From an uncultured Bacteroidales bacterium (GTDB taxonomy: Bacteria > Bacteroidota > Bacteroidia > Bacteroidales > Paludibacteraceae), in the NCBI GenBank assembly GCA_946185835.1, contig CAMHKW010000012.1, positions 1 through 57,405 on the forward strand: a stretch of DNA of 57,405 nt, given 5' to 3'. A program made the translations under genes and the position numbers. The notes beneath the pieces were generated by a model. The model was not told where the DNA came from. It worked only from the letters and a program-made list of their open reading frames with translations, and ran no database searches. Positions 15,567 through 24,725 of the stretch are shown here, in pieces. The number at the start of each line of letters is the position of its first letter. The first letter of the stretch is position 1.

Positions 15567-16562
15567 ATGAACAACCCTGTTGATATTCGCGAGCTCCAAG
15601 ACCGCATCGAGCGTGAGAGTTCGTTTGTCGATGCCCTGACGATGGGCATGAACCAAGTGATAGTAGGTCAGAAACACTTAGTAGAGAGTCTGCTTATCGG
15701 TTTGCTTTCCGATGGTCATATCCTGCTCGAAGGTGTACCGGGCTTGGCGAAGACCCTTGCCATCCGCACGCTTGCTGACCTCATCAAAGCCGACTTCAGC
15801 CGTATTCAGTTCACCCCCGACCTGCTTCCTGCCGACGTGTTAGGCACTCAGATTTACTCACAGAAGAACGAGGAGTTCCGCATCAAACGCGGTCCTATAT
15901 TTGCCAATTTCGTCCTCGCCGACGAGATCAACCGTGCTCCGGCGAAGGTGCAGTCAGCCCTGCTCGAGGCTATGCAAGAGCGACAGATCACCATCGGCGA
16001 CGAGACCTTCAAGCTCGACGACCCCTTCCTGGTGCTTGCCACACAGAACCCGATAGAGCAAGAAGGTACCTACCCCCTGCCCGAAGCGCAGACCGACCGT
16101 TTCATGCTCAAAGTAGTGATAGGCTACCCCAAGAAAGAGGAGGAGCAGCTTATCATTCGCCAGAATATCGCCGGCAAGCGCAAACCTGTGTTGCCTATAC
16201 TCTCGACCGACGACATCCGCAAAGCACGCGAGGTGGTACGAGAGGTGTACTTAGACGAGAAGATAGAGAAGTACATCGTCGACATCGTGTTCGCCACACG
16301 TCAGCCCGAGAGCTACGGACTCGACCGTCTCAAACCTATGATTCAGTTCGGCGGTTCGCCTCGTGCCAGCATCAACCTCGCCCTCGCCGCACGAGCCTAC
16401 GCCTTCATACACCGTCGCGGATATGTCATACCCGAAGACGTGCGCGCCGTATGCTACGACGTCTTACGTCACCGTATCGGACTGACATACGAAGCCGAAG
16501 CCAACAACCTCAACACCGAAGACATCATCACCGAAGTGCTCAACGCAGTGGAAGTACCTTAA
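15567..16562 (+). CDS. moxR: MoxR-family AAA+ ATPase
   Basis: 331 residues from the ATG at 15567; the open frame extends upstream, but MNNPVDIRELQDRIER is where the family begins. MoxR ATPases act as chaperones that work with von Willebrand factor A (vWA) proteins encoded next to them. Visible motifs are a Walker A variant GVPGLAKT (about residue 57), Walker B VLADEINRAPAKVQSALLEAM (about 117, interrupted here only as a description of the motif region), sensor 1 ATQNPIEQEGTYPLPEAQ, and a C-terminal lid ending with GGSPRASINLALAARAYA. It is the first gene of an eight-gene aerotolerance cluster; its product is expected to act on the DUF58 and BatA/BatB products. Length is normal for the family. 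Confidence 0.96.
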   Translation: MNNPVDIRELQDRIERESSFVDALTMGMNQVIVGQKHLVESLLIGLLSDGHILLEGVPGLAKTLAIRTLADLIKADFSRIQFTPDLLPADVLGTQIYSQKNEEFRIKRGPIFANFVLADEINRAPAKVQSALLEAMQERQITIGDETFKLDDPFLVLATQNPIEQEGTYPLPEAQTDRFMLKVVIGYPKKEEEQLIIRQNIAGKRKPVLPILSTDDIRKAREVVREVYLDEKIEKYIVDIVFATRQPESYGLDRLKPMIQFGGSPRASINLALAARAYAFIHRRGYVIPEDVRAVCYDVLRHRIGLTYEAEANNLNTEDIITEVLNAVEVP

Positions 16563-16625
16563 TGATGTTGAGTGTTTAGAGTTTAGAGTTTAGTGTTGAG
16601 TGTATAGTGTTTAGAGTTTAGTGAT
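16563..16625. repeat. TTTAGAG-type heptamer repeats between moxR and the DUF58 gene
   Basis: The 63-nt gap is made almost entirely of variants of GTTTAGA and GTGTTGA in tandem. Related GTTAGA repeats sit in the gaps at 19557-19577 and 21391-21424 of the same operon. Confidence 0.7.
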
Positions 16626-17492
16626 ATGACCTCAGAAGAATTACTACAAAAAGTCCGCAAGATCGAGATTAAGACTCGCTCGCTGAGTCGCAACATCTTC
16701 GCCGGCGAATACCACAGCCAATACAAAGGTCGTGGTATGGCGTTTTCCGAAGTGCGCGAATATCAGCCCGGCGACGACGTACGCTCTATCGACTGGAACG
16801 TGACGGCTCGTCTGAACCGACCATATATCAAGGTGTTCGAAGAAGAACGCGAACTCACCGTGATGCTGTTAGTCGACGTAAGTGGTTCACGCCAATTCGG
16901 TACGCTGACACAGATAAAACGTGACATGATAGCCGAGATAGCCGCCACACTGGCTTTCTCTACCATCGAGAACAACGACAAGGTGGGCGTCATTTTCTTT
17001 TCTGACAAGATAGAGAAATACATACCCGCCAAGAAAGGTAAGCAACATGTGCTGCATATCATACGCGAACTACTCTCGTTCGAGCCCACCTCGCAAGGCA
17101 CCGACATAGCTCAGGCACTACAGTATTTCACCAACGCACAGAAACGTCGCTGCACCGCTTTCCTCATCTCCGACTTCATCGGTGCTACCGACATCGAGAA
17201 GCCTCTGATGATAGCCAGCAACAAGCACACCATCAGCGCCATACAGATATACGACCATCGCGATGCCGAACTACCTGACGTAGGACTGCTGAAAGTACGC
17301 GATGCCGAGACGGGGCAGCGGCTGTGGGTTGACACCTCTCTGAGCGCCGTAAGGAATAGCTACCACCAATACTGGCTCGACAACAGCGAACGATTAGAGC
17401 AGCTCTTCACCAAGACCGGAACCGACAATGTAAGCATCCGTACCGACCAAGACTACGTGAAAGCACTGCTCAGACTCTTCAAAACCAAATGA
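16626..17492 (+). CDS. DUF58 domain protein of the Bat operon
   Basis: 288 residues. The N-terminal part carries the DUF58 signature (GRGMAFSEVREYQPGDDVRSIDW, around residue 35-57) followed by NVTARLNRPYIKVFEEERE. A vWA-like core has a metal-binding motif DVSGS at about residue 84-88. DUF58 proteins in MoxR operons are presumed partners of the MoxR ATPase; the exact activity is not established. No membrane segment is visible, so it is probably cytoplasmic. It lies 63 nt after moxR, and the next gene starts 55 nt later. Confidence 0.92.
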   Translation: MTSEELLQKVRKIEIKTRSLSRNIFAGEYHSQYKGRGMAFSEVREYQPGDDVRSIDWNVTARLNRPYIKVFEEERELTVMLLVDVSGSRQFGTLTQIKRDMIAEIAATLAFSTIENNDKVGVIFFSDKIEKYIPAKKGKQHVLHIIRELLSFEPTSQGTDIAQALQYFTNAQKRRCTAFLISDFIGATDIEKPLMIASNKHTISAIQIYDHRDAELPDVGLLKVRDAETGQRLWVDTSLSAVRNSYHQYWLDNSERLEQLFTKTGTDNVSIRTDQDYVKALLRLFKTK

Positions 17493-17547
17493 CGAAGACA
17501 AGAGCCATTAAAACAAACAATAGTAGTACCATAAAAAAAGACCTATC

Positions 17548-18576
17548 TTGAAACTGTTAAGTATCATATTATCGGTAGTGGTTAGCGCCTCGCTCGACTC
17601 TGTCACACTGAGTGTGGGCGACCAGACCGCACTTCATCTTCAGGTGACGCAAGACGCCGGCGAGCGAGTCGAATTTCCAGTCTATGGCAACAGTCTGCAA
17701 CCATCGATAGAGATAGTGAAACATTCCAAACGCGACACCACCAAGCTTCGCGATGGACGTATCGAAGTGCGCCAAGACCTGACCATCACCTCGTTCGAAG
17801 ACTCGCTGTTCCGTATCGACCCCATACCCTTCGTCTTCGAAGACGACACGTTGTTCACCGACGCCCTGTCGCTCAACGTGATACAGCCTTTCGAGGTCGA
17901 CACCGCTCAGACGCAGATCTTCGACGTGAAAGACATCGAGAAAGCACCGATATGGTGGTGGGGTATCATACGATGGATACTACTCGCCCTCGGCATAGCA
18001 GCCTTGGCTACGGGCATCTACTACCTCGTACGTTTCATACGCTCGCGGCGCAAGGCGAAAGACGAAGAGCCTGTCGACCCCGAACTGCTACGACCGGCAC
18101 ACGAGGTGGCAATAGAGAAACTCGACAAGATAAAAGCCGAGAAGATATGGCAACAAGGCAAAGACAAAGAATATCAGTCGGAACTGACCGACGTGATACG
18201 CGAATACTTGTCACGCCGCTTCTGCATCTCGGCTCAAGAGATGACCACCGACGCCATCCTTACCGACATGCGCATGCTCTTAGCCGACCGCAAAGACCTG
18301 TACAAGCAGCTATGCGACATACTCCGTCTTGCCGACCAAGCCAAGTTTGCCAAACACCGTCCGTTGCCCGACGAGCACGAGACGTCGCTACGCAATGCCT
18401 ACAACATCGTGGAGCAGACCATCCCCGCCCCCGAACCGACAGACGACAACGACGAGACGGACACCGACAGCGCTGCTCACACCAACGCCGCTAATGGCAA
18501 CACCACAGCCGACAAGTTCGGTAGCAACTACAACAATAACAAGTTTACAACCTCAAAAGACAATACAGAGCAATGA
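17548..18576 (+). CDS. BatD-like membrane protein of the aerotolerance operon
   Basis: 342 residues starting at a TTG (17548); no ATG gives the signal-like N-terminus MKLLSIILSVVVSAS. An extracytoplasmic beta-rich region (about 20-125) is followed by one membrane segment (WWWGIIRWILLALGIAALAT, about 132-155) and a basic, helical cytoplasmic part (about 180-285) whose REYLSRRFCISAQEMTTD segment matches the corresponding tail of BatD downstream (WTYLSDRLSIPTAELNKE). It therefore looks like a short BatD paralogue. The tail is rich in D, T and N (low complexity). It overlaps batA by ATGA (18573-18576), implying translational coupling. Function probably in envelope stress or aerotolerance with BatA and BatB, by context. 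Confidence 0.85.
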   Translation: MKLLSIILSVVVSASLDSVTLSVGDQTALHLQVTQDAGERVEFPVYGNSLQPSIEIVKHSKRDTTKLRDGRIEVRQDLTITSFEDSLFRIDPIPFVFEDDTLFTDALSLNVIQPFEVDTAQTQIFDVKDIEKAPIWWWGIIRWILLALGIAALATGIYYLVRFIRSRRKAKDEEPVDPELLRPAHEVAIEKLDKIKAEKIWQQGKDKEYQSELTDVIREYLSRRFCISAQEMTTDAILTDMRMLLADRKDLYKQLCDILRLADQAKFAKHRPLPDEHETSLRNAYNIVEQTIPAPEPTDDNDETDTDSAAHTNAANGNTTADKFGSNYNNNKFTTSKDNTEQ

Positions 18577-19559
18577 CATTTCAAAGTCCGGGATACCTGT
18601 TTCTACTCTTGCTGCTTGTACCTATCATAGCATGGTACATCATCGAGATACGCAAGTCCGACGCGAGTATGTTGGTATCGTCGTCGAAGACCTTTCGCCG
18701 CGGTCCGCGCTCGGCTCGCATATACATGCTCCACGTGCCCTTCGTACTGCGTGTGGCAGCCATCACCCTGCTAAGCATCGGACTGGCACGTCCGCAGATG
18801 TCGAACCGCTGGCACAAAGAGTCGACCGAAGGTATCGACATCATGATGGCACTCGACATCTCGGGAACGATGCAGGCAGAAGACCTACGCCCCAACCGTT
18901 TAGAGGCAGCCAAAGAAAAAGCGACGGAGTTCATCATCAACCGACCCAACGACAACATCGGATTAGTAGTGTTTGCCGGCGAGAGCTTCTGCCAATGTCC
19001 GCTCACCACCGACCATGCCGTACTGATTAACCTGTTTCGCTCTGTCAAATTCGGGATGATAGACGACGGCACCGCCATCGGCTTGGGTCTTGCCAATGCC
19101 GTCAACCGCATGAAAGACTCACCCACCAAGTCGAAAGTCATCATCCTGCTCACCGACGGCTCTAACAACCGCGGCGACATCGACCCGCTGACGGCGGCAC
19201 AGATAGCCAAGACCTATGGCATACGCGTCTACGCCATCGGCGTGGGTAGCAAAGAGCCGGCACGCATACCCTATCAGACACCTATCGGAATACAATACAC
19301 CACCATCGTCAACGAGTTCGACGAGACCACACTCCGACAGATAGCCGAAGCCACCGGCGGCGAATATTTCCGCGCCACCAACAACAACTCACTGCAACAG
19401 ATATACCAACAGATCGACCAGTTAGAGAAGACTAAGATACGCGTACGCGAGTACTCCAAACGTAGCGAGATGTTCATGCCCTTTGTGCTCTCTGCCCTAC
19501 TCTGCCTGCTACTCGAGATACTCATCCGCTACTTCGTCATTAGAACGATAGCGGAATAG
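18573..19559 (+). CDS. batA: BatA, vWA-domain membrane protein
   Basis: 328 residues. Two N-terminal membrane segments (about 5-22 and 56-74), a vWA domain (about 88-290) and a C-terminal membrane segment (about 302-323). The metal-ion-dependent adhesion motif reads DISGT (about 92-96), with Thr where DxSxS is usual. A second conserved vWA element is LTDGSNNRGD. Bat proteins were named from Bacteroides fragilis aerotolerance; they are thought to form an inner-membrane complex with the MoxR ATPase, though the biochemical role is unsettled. The start overlaps the preceding stop by 4 nt; batB begins 39 nt downstream. Confidence 0.94.
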   Translation: MTFQSPGYLFLLLLLVPIIAWYIIEIRKSDASMLVSSSKTFRRGPRSARIYMLHVPFVLRVAAITLLSIGLARPQMSNRWHKESTEGIDIMMALDISGTMQAEDLRPNRLEAAKEKATEFIINRPNDNIGLVVFAGESFCQCPLTTDHAVLINLFRSVKFGMIDDGTAIGLGLANAVNRMKDSPTKSKVIILLTDGSNNRGDIDPLTAAQIAKTYGIRVYAIGVGSKEPARIPYQTPIGIQYTTIVNEFDETTLRQIAEATGGEYFRATNNNSLQQIYQQIDQLEKTKIRVREYSKRSEMFMPFVLSALLCLLLEILIRYFVIRTIAE

Positions 19560-19598
19560 AGGTTAGAGGTTAGATACATACGAATTAACAATATTGTC

Positions 19599-20654
19599 AT
19601 GTTTCGATTTGCAAATATAGAATACTTATGGGCACTACTGATAGTGCCGATACTGATTGTGGCTCATGTGCTCTACACTCGCCATAAACGTCGCCAACTG
19701 CAAGCGGTGGGCGACAGCGACTTGGTAGAGGCGCTGATGCCTAATGCCTCACACGTGCGCCCGCACGTCAAGTTTTCGCTACTGCTGCTCGCCCTGGTGC
19801 TGATTATCTTCGCGGCAGCACGTCCGCAATACGGAACCAAAGAGCAGACCATCAAACGTCAAGGTATCGAGATGATGGTGGCACTCGACATCTCTAACTC
19901 GATGCTGGCAGAAGACATCTCACCCAACCGCCTTGAGAAAGCCAAACAGATGCTCACCTCGATGATCAACCGCTTCGTCGACGACAAGATAGGAATGGTA
20001 GTGTTTGCCGGCAACGCCTTCACACAGCTGCCTATAACCTGCGACTACGTCAGCGCTAAGACTTTCCTGCAGAACATCGACCCCTCACTCATCCCCGCCC
20101 AAGGTACCGCCATCGGCAAGGCGATAGAGACATCGCTGCTGTCGTTCGGTTCAGAAGAGAGTGAAGCGTCCAGAGTCATCATCCTCATCACCGACGGCGA
20201 AAACCACGAAGACGACGCCATAGGCGCCGCCAAGAAAGCACAAGAGAGAGGCGTGAAAGTGATAGTGGTGGGCATCGGCAAACCCGAAGGCAGCCCTATC
20301 CCCACCTCGCCCGGCAGCAACAACTTCCTCAAAGACCGACAAGGACAAGTCGTAGTCTCAAGACTCAACGAAGACATGTGCCGACAGATAGCTCAGGCAG
20401 GCGGAGGCATATACGTCAGAGCCGACAACACCAACAGCGCCGTGAAAGTGGTGGAGAAAGAAATCGACAAGCTTGCCAAGACAGAGATAGAGACCAAAGT
20501 GTATACCGAATACAACGAACAATATCAGTCGTTTGCGCTGATAGCACTGCTCATCTTGGTCATCGACTTCTTCATCTTCGCACGCAAGAACAAACGCCTT
20601 AGCCGGATCGACATCTTCGACCTCACCGCACGCCAAGACAACGAAAAAGCATAA
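19599..20654 (+). CDS. batB: BatB, vWA-domain membrane protein
   Basis: 351 residues, paralogous to BatA: N-terminal membrane segments (about 7-25 and 58-76), a vWA domain with a canonical motif DISNS (about 96-100) and LITDGENHEDDA (about 197-208), and a C-terminal membrane segment (YQSFALIALLILVIDFFIF, about 310-328). The paired BatA/BatB arrangement is the standard one. It is expected to work with BatA in the same envelope complex. batC follows after 24 nt. Confidence 0.95.
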   Translation: MFRFANIEYLWALLIVPILIVAHVLYTRHKRRQLQAVGDSDLVEALMPNASHVRPHVKFSLLLLALVLIIFAAARPQYGTKEQTIKRQGIEMMVALDISNSMLAEDISPNRLEKAKQMLTSMINRFVDDKIGMVVFAGNAFTQLPITCDYVSAKTFLQNIDPSLIPAQGTAIGKAIETSLLSFGSEESEASRVIILITDGENHEDDAIGAAKKAQERGVKVIVVGIGKPEGSPIPTSPGSNNFLKDRQGQVVVSRLNEDMCRQIAQAGGGIYVRADNTNSAVKVVEKEIDKLAKTEIETKVYTEYNEQYQSFALIALLILVIDFFIFARKNKRLSRIDIFDLTARQDNEKA

Positions 20655-20678
20655 CAAACGAACTCAATACACTCGACA

Positions 20679-21386
20679 ATGAGAACCCGCATACTGACAA
20701 TCACACTCTTATTGCTCTCAACACTCACTCTGCAAGCACAACGCGAGTCGGGCGATGTGCGTCGTGGCAACAAGCAATACCGCAAACAGCAATACGTAGA
20801 AGCCGAAAACGAATATCGCCGCGGTATCGACAAAAACAACAATAGCTTCGAGGCACACTATAACCTCGGAGATGCGCTGTTCAAACAAGAGAAATACGAG
20901 GATGCGCTTCATGAGTATATGAAAGCCGACTCGCTACTCACCAACTCCGACAAAGACAGCCGCCGACGGGCTTCCACTGCACACAACATCGGCAACTCGC
21001 TATACGCCATGCAAGACTATGGCAAGGCCGTAGAAGCCTACAAGCGGTCACTCAGAGACAACCCCAAAGACGACGAGACACGATACAACCTCGTGAAAGC
21101 CATGCAAATGCTGCAACAACAGCAACAGCAACAACAGCAGCAAAACCAAAATAAAGACGAACAACAACAGCAGCAACAGCAAGAGCAGCAACAACAAGAG
21201 CAGCAAGAGCAGCAACAACAAGAGCAACAACAGCAGCAAGAGCAACAACAGCAGCAAGAAGACGAGATATCAAAAGAACAAGCCGAACAGATACTGCAAG
21301 CTCTCGAACAAGACGAACAAGCTACACAACAAAAAGCACAACAGCAGCAGATGCAAGGCGGCAAACGCTCGGATAAGAATTGGTGA
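20679..21386 (+). CDS. batC: BatC, TPR protein with a Gln/Glu-rich tail
   Basis: 235 residues with a signal peptide (MRTRILTITLLLLSTLTLQA, cleaved near residue 21) and tetratricopeptide repeats over about 25-140 (for example FEAHYNLGDALFKQEKYEDA and HNIGNSLYAMQDYGKAVEAY). Residues about 145-205 are almost pure Gln with interspersed Glu, encoded by a CAA/CAG/GAG tract at about 21112-21260. BatC proteins are periplasmic TPR partners of the other Bat proteins. The tract could change length without breaking the frame. The tail ends in a charged, Gln-rich segment. Confidence 0.93.
   Translation: MRTRILTITLLLLSTLTLQAQRESGDVRRGNKQYRKQQYVEAENEYRRGIDKNNNSFEAHYNLGDALFKQEKYEDALHEYMKADSLLTNSDKDSRRRASTAHNIGNSLYAMQDYGKAVEAYKRSLRDNPKDDETRYNLVKAMQMLQQQQQQQQQQNQNKDEQQQQQQQEQQQQEQQEQQQQEQQQQQEQQQQQEDEISKEQAEQILQALEQDEQATQQKAQQQQMQGGKRSDKNW
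21112..21260 (+). repeat. CAA/CAG/GAG trinucleotide tract inside batC
   Basis: About 150 bp of imperfect trinucleotide repeats encoding Gln and Glu. The opposite strand gives poly-Leu or Cys-rich frames, which are artefacts. Confidence 0.9.
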
Positions 21387-21436
21387 TAATAGATGTTAGA
21401 CCGCTACGCTGTTAGATGTTAGACAATATCACGGAT

Positions 21437-23269
21437 ATGAAACGCTTTATATATATATTATTTTTTGTTGTTGGCATAAGTAGTGTTGCTTATGCCGACG
21501 ATGTGTCATTTCGTGCTTCAGCCCCGGCACAGGTAGTGGTGGGCACTCCGTTCCAGCTGAGCTACACCGTCAATCAACATGCCAAAGACCTGCGAGCACC
21601 CGAACTCGACAACTTCAACATCATTGCCGGTCCGTACACCTCGCAGTCAAGCTCGACACAGTTTATCAACGGCAAGCGCACCTCGTCGTTCACCTTGACC
21701 TACACCTACACACTGATAGCTCAGCAAGAGGGTACGTTCACCATCCCGCCAGCCACCATCACTGTCTCGCACGAGAGTTACAGCTCCAACGGGCTGAAGA
21801 TCACAGTGCTGCCGCAAGACGAGACCCCTGCCGCCAACTCGTCGCAAGGCGGACAGGCACAAGGCGGACAAACAGCAGGCAGTCAGTCACAAGGCGGACA
21901 AACAGCAGGCAAAGCCGACGAGCTGTTTATACGAACTATCGTAAGCAAGACCAACGTCTACGAGCAAGAGTGCATCACCGTGTCGTACAAACTCTATACC
22001 CTTGTCGACATCGCACAGATAACCAACAACATCAAGCTTCCGGACTTCTCAGGGTTTGTAAAGCAGGAAGTAGACCTGGGCAACATACAGACCAACCTCG
22101 AACACTACAACGGTCGCAACTACCAGACCGCCGTCCTCTACCAGGTGATGCTCTATCCGCAGCACTCGGGCGACATACGCATCGAGCCTGCCTCGTTCGA
22201 AGCTATCGTCAGAGTACGCAACCAGACACAAGTGCGCAGTTTCTTCGACAGCTTCTTCGACACCTACTCTAACGTCAGCCGACAGCTCACAGCACCAAGC
22301 ACCACCATACATGTCAAAGGTCTGCCCTCGGGTCGCCCTGCCGGATTCTCAGGAGGCGTCGGACAGTTCCGACTCAACAGCTCCATCAGCAGCACCGAGT
22401 TGCAGACCAACGAAGCCGTCACTCTGAAAGTCGACATCACAGGTACGGGCAACATGAAGATGATGAAGACACCGCAGATCGACTGGCCGGAAGGCTTCGA
22501 GGCATACGACCCGAAGGTGCAAAACAACTTCAAAAACACCTCCGGCGGCATGAGCGGCACCAAAACCATCGAATACCTCGCCATACCGCGAGCCTCGGGC
22601 GTATATACCATTCCAGCCGTGCAATATTCGTATTTCGACCCGCAGGACGGCAAATACAAGACTCTCACCACCGACGAGTACACACTCAGCATAGCTAAGT
22701 CAGAAGGCGAAAGCACCACAGTGGTTAGCAACTACGTCGAGAAAGAAGACATCCGACAACTCGGTCAGGACATCCGCCATATCTACACCGGCGAACTCGA
22801 GAGCCGCAAGTCGGCAGGTCCCGCCTTCGGCAGCTGGCGTTTCTGGCTATGGTATCTGATACCGCTACTCGTCACCATAATAGTAGCTATAGTGATGCGC
22901 AAACGTATACGCGACAACGCCGACCTCAGGAAGATGCGCTATCGTCAGGCTGGCAAACAGGCACAGAAACGTCTGAAGACAGCACGCGAACTGCTTGCCA
23001 AGAACGACCGCACACGCTTCTACGAAGAGATAGAACGTGCTATATGGACTTACCTGAGCGACCGTCTGTCGATACCGACAGCCGAACTCAACAAAGAAAA
23101 CGTAAGGCAGTTGCTCGAACAGAAGAACGTGAGCGCCGAGACCATCGAACACCTCAACGACCTACTCACACGTACCGAACTGGCACGATACGCACCGCAA
23201 CAGTCAGACCACGACATGCAAGATATTTACGACGAGACAGCCACACTGCTCGACGAACTAAAGATATAA
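21437..23269 (+). CDS. batD: BatD, Bat-operon membrane protein
   Basis: 610 residues from the ATG at 21437; an in-frame ATG 21 nt upstream would put a polar extension in front of the signal peptide MKRFIYILFFVVGISSVAYA. A long extracytoplasmic region (about 22-460) has beta-sandwich character with an early PFQLSYTVN segment and a G/Q/S-rich linker (about 135-160, GGQAQGGQTAGSQSQGG). One membrane segment (FWLWYLIPLLVTIIVAIVM, about 472-490) precedes a cytoplasmic helical tail (about 500-610). This matches the oxygen-tolerance BatD family (PF13584). It sits between batC and batE (5-nt gap). Confidence 0.94.
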   Translation: MKRFIYILFFVVGISSVAYADDVSFRASAPAQVVVGTPFQLSYTVNQHAKDLRAPELDNFNIIAGPYTSQSSSTQFINGKRTSSFTLTYTYTLIAQQEGTFTIPPATITVSHESYSSNGLKITVLPQDETPAANSSQGGQAQGGQTAGSQSQGGQTAGKADELFIRTIVSKTNVYEQECITVSYKLYTLVDIAQITNNIKLPDFSGFVKQEVDLGNIQTNLEHYNGRNYQTAVLYQVMLYPQHSGDIRIEPASFEAIVRVRNQTQVRSFFDSFFDTYSNVSRQLTAPSTTIHVKGLPSGRPAGFSGGVGQFRLNSSISSTELQTNEAVTLKVDITGTGNMKMMKTPQIDWPEGFEAYDPKVQNNFKNTSGGMSGTKTIEYLAIPRASGVYTIPAVQYSYFDPQDGKYKTLTTDEYTLSIAKSEGESTTVVSNYVEKEDIRQLGQDIRHIYTGELESRKSAGPAFGSWRFWLWYLIPLLVTIIVAIVMRKRIRDNADLRKMRYRQAGKQAQKRLKTARELLAKNDRTRFYEEIERAIWTYLSDRLSIPTAELNKENVRQLLEQKNVSAETIEHLNDLLTRTELARYAPQQSDHDMQDIYDETATLLDELKI

Positions 23270-23274
23270 TCACC

Positions 23275-24039
23275 ATGAGACGTACATTATTTCTGATATC
23301 AATACTTAGCTTATGCTGCCTTGGCATACAAGCACAAACGGCTTTCGAAGAAGGCAACCGCCAATATGCCGACGGCAACTACTCTGAGGCTGCCGCACAA
23401 TACGAACAAGTCATCGGCGACACGCTACTTAATCTGTCGGACGTGGCACTCTCTGAGGTATACTACAACTTAGGCAACGCCTACTTCCGCCAAGGCGAAC
23501 TCGCCCGCAGCATCCTGAGTTACGAGAGAGCCTTGCGCCTCGACTCACGCAACGAAGCAGCACGACATAACCTCGAGTTCGCCGAACAGAAGATAGTCGA
23601 CAACATACCCGACAAGAGTAATTTCTTCCTGCGCCAATGGGTGCGCCGACTGATTGACTGCCTGCCGCTCTCTGTCTGGATGACGCTGAGCATCAGCTTG
23701 TTCATCCTCTCGCTTGCGATGCTGCTCGTCTTCCTTTTCTTCAGCACGCCGCTTGTTCGACGTATCGGCTTCCACACGGCATGGGTTGCCCTACTGCTTT
23801 CTGCTTGTAGCCTGCTGTTTGCTGCCAACGCCCACAGCCGACGCACCGACACCTCGCTCGCCATCGTCACACAAGGTATCGTCAACGTCAAGTCGAGCCC
23901 CGACCGCTCGGGTACCGACCTGTTTGTCATACACGAGGGCACCAAAGTGCGCATCACCGACCACGTGGGCGAATGGATAGAGATACACGTAGGAGATAAC
24001 ATCGGCTGGATACGCGCCGACTACGCCGAAGTGATATGA
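23275..24039 (+). CDS. batE: BatE, TPR and SH3-like protein
   Basis: 254 residues from the ATG at 23275, chosen because it starts a good signal peptide (MRRTLFLISILSLCCLGIQA); the frame upstream is an overlap with batD in another frame. TPR repeats (about 22-110: EGNRQYADGNYSEAAAQYEQ, YNLGNAYFRQGELARSILSY), two membrane segments (about 135-160 and 165-182) and a C-terminal bacterial SH3-like domain (about 195-254, VNVKSSPDRSGTDLFVIHEG) are visible. This is the usual BatE layout. Its TGA overlaps the ATG of the next gene (ATGA), so the PAP2 gene is probably part of the operon. Confidence 0.93.
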   Translation: MRRTLFLISILSLCCLGIQAQTAFEEGNRQYADGNYSEAAAQYEQVIGDTLLNLSDVALSEVYYNLGNAYFRQGELARSILSYERALRLDSRNEAARHNLEFAEQKIVDNIPDKSNFFLRQWVRRLIDCLPLSVWMTLSISLFILSLAMLLVFLFFSTPLVRRIGFHTAWVALLLSACSLLFAANAHSRRTDTSLAIVTQGIVNVKSSPDRSGTDLFVIHEGTKVRITDHVGEWIEIHVGDNIGWIRADYAEVI

Positions 24040-24725
24040 TAAGCCGTCTGCTACAATTCGACACCGACCTGCTGCTTGCCATCAATGGTTTTCATAACTC
24101 TTTCTTAGACGTTTTCCTCTGGCAAGTCAGTGCCCGCGCCACGTGGATACCTTTGTATGTTGCCATGCTCGCGCTGATAGTGGTGGCATATCGCCCACAA
24201 CAGCGTTTCAGGCGTGACTGGTGGATAGGTATCGCAGTGGTGATATTGGCTTTTGCGGCATGCGTCGGATTAGCCGACTTCATCAGTTCGGGTGTTATCA
24301 AACATGCCGTGTGCCGTCTGCGCCCGACACAGGAACCCGCCCTCGAACCGCTGCTCCATATCGTCAACGGCTATCACGGCGGCAGATACGGCTTCGTCTC
24401 GTCACATGCCGCCAACACGTTCGCCACAGCACTGCTCTTCTCGCTACTGATACGCCAACGACACAGCACCCTGACACTACTATGCTGGGTGGCACTGAAC
24501 TGCTGGTCGCGCATGTACTTGGGCGTTCATTACCCCGGCGACATCATAGGCGGACTGGCTGTGGGAGCCGTCGTGGCACTCGCCATTTACGGACTCCTGC
24601 ACATAACACCGCTGATAAAAAAAGAAGACTTCTCGTCAGAGAAGCCTGCGGCTGTAGCTTATATATGCGAGATAGTGATGGGTGTTACCTGCCTGGTGAT
24701 TGCAACTGTGGCATGGTGTCAGTAG
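24036..24725 (+). CDS. PAP2-family membrane phosphatase
   Basis: 229 residues, several membrane segments. The three phosphatase motifs are present: KHAVCRLRP (about residue 89), SSHA (about 127) and SRMYLGVHYPGD (about 157-168), with the catalytic His residues in place. Such enzymes dephosphorylate lipid phosphates such as undecaprenyl diphosphate or phosphatidylglycerol phosphate; the substrate cannot be told here. It is translationally coupled to batE. Its 3' end overlaps the convergent gene ending at 24685 by 41 bp. Confidence 0.92.
   Translation: MISRLLQFDTDLLLAINGFHNSFLDVFLWQVSARATWIPLYVAMLALIVVAYRPQQRFRRDWWIGIAVVILAFAACVGLADFISSGVIKHAVCRLRPTQEPALEPLLHIVNGYHGGRYGFVSSHAANTFATALLFSLLIRQRHSTLTLLCWVALNCWSRMYLGVHYPGDIIGGLAVGAVVALAIYGLLHITPLIKKEDFSSEKPAAVAYICEIVMGVTCLVIATVAWCQ

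Noticed and set aside
21048..21364. Poly-Leu and Cys-rich frames opposite batC
   Set aside because: They are the reverse complement of the CAA/CAG tract encoding poly-Gln in batC.
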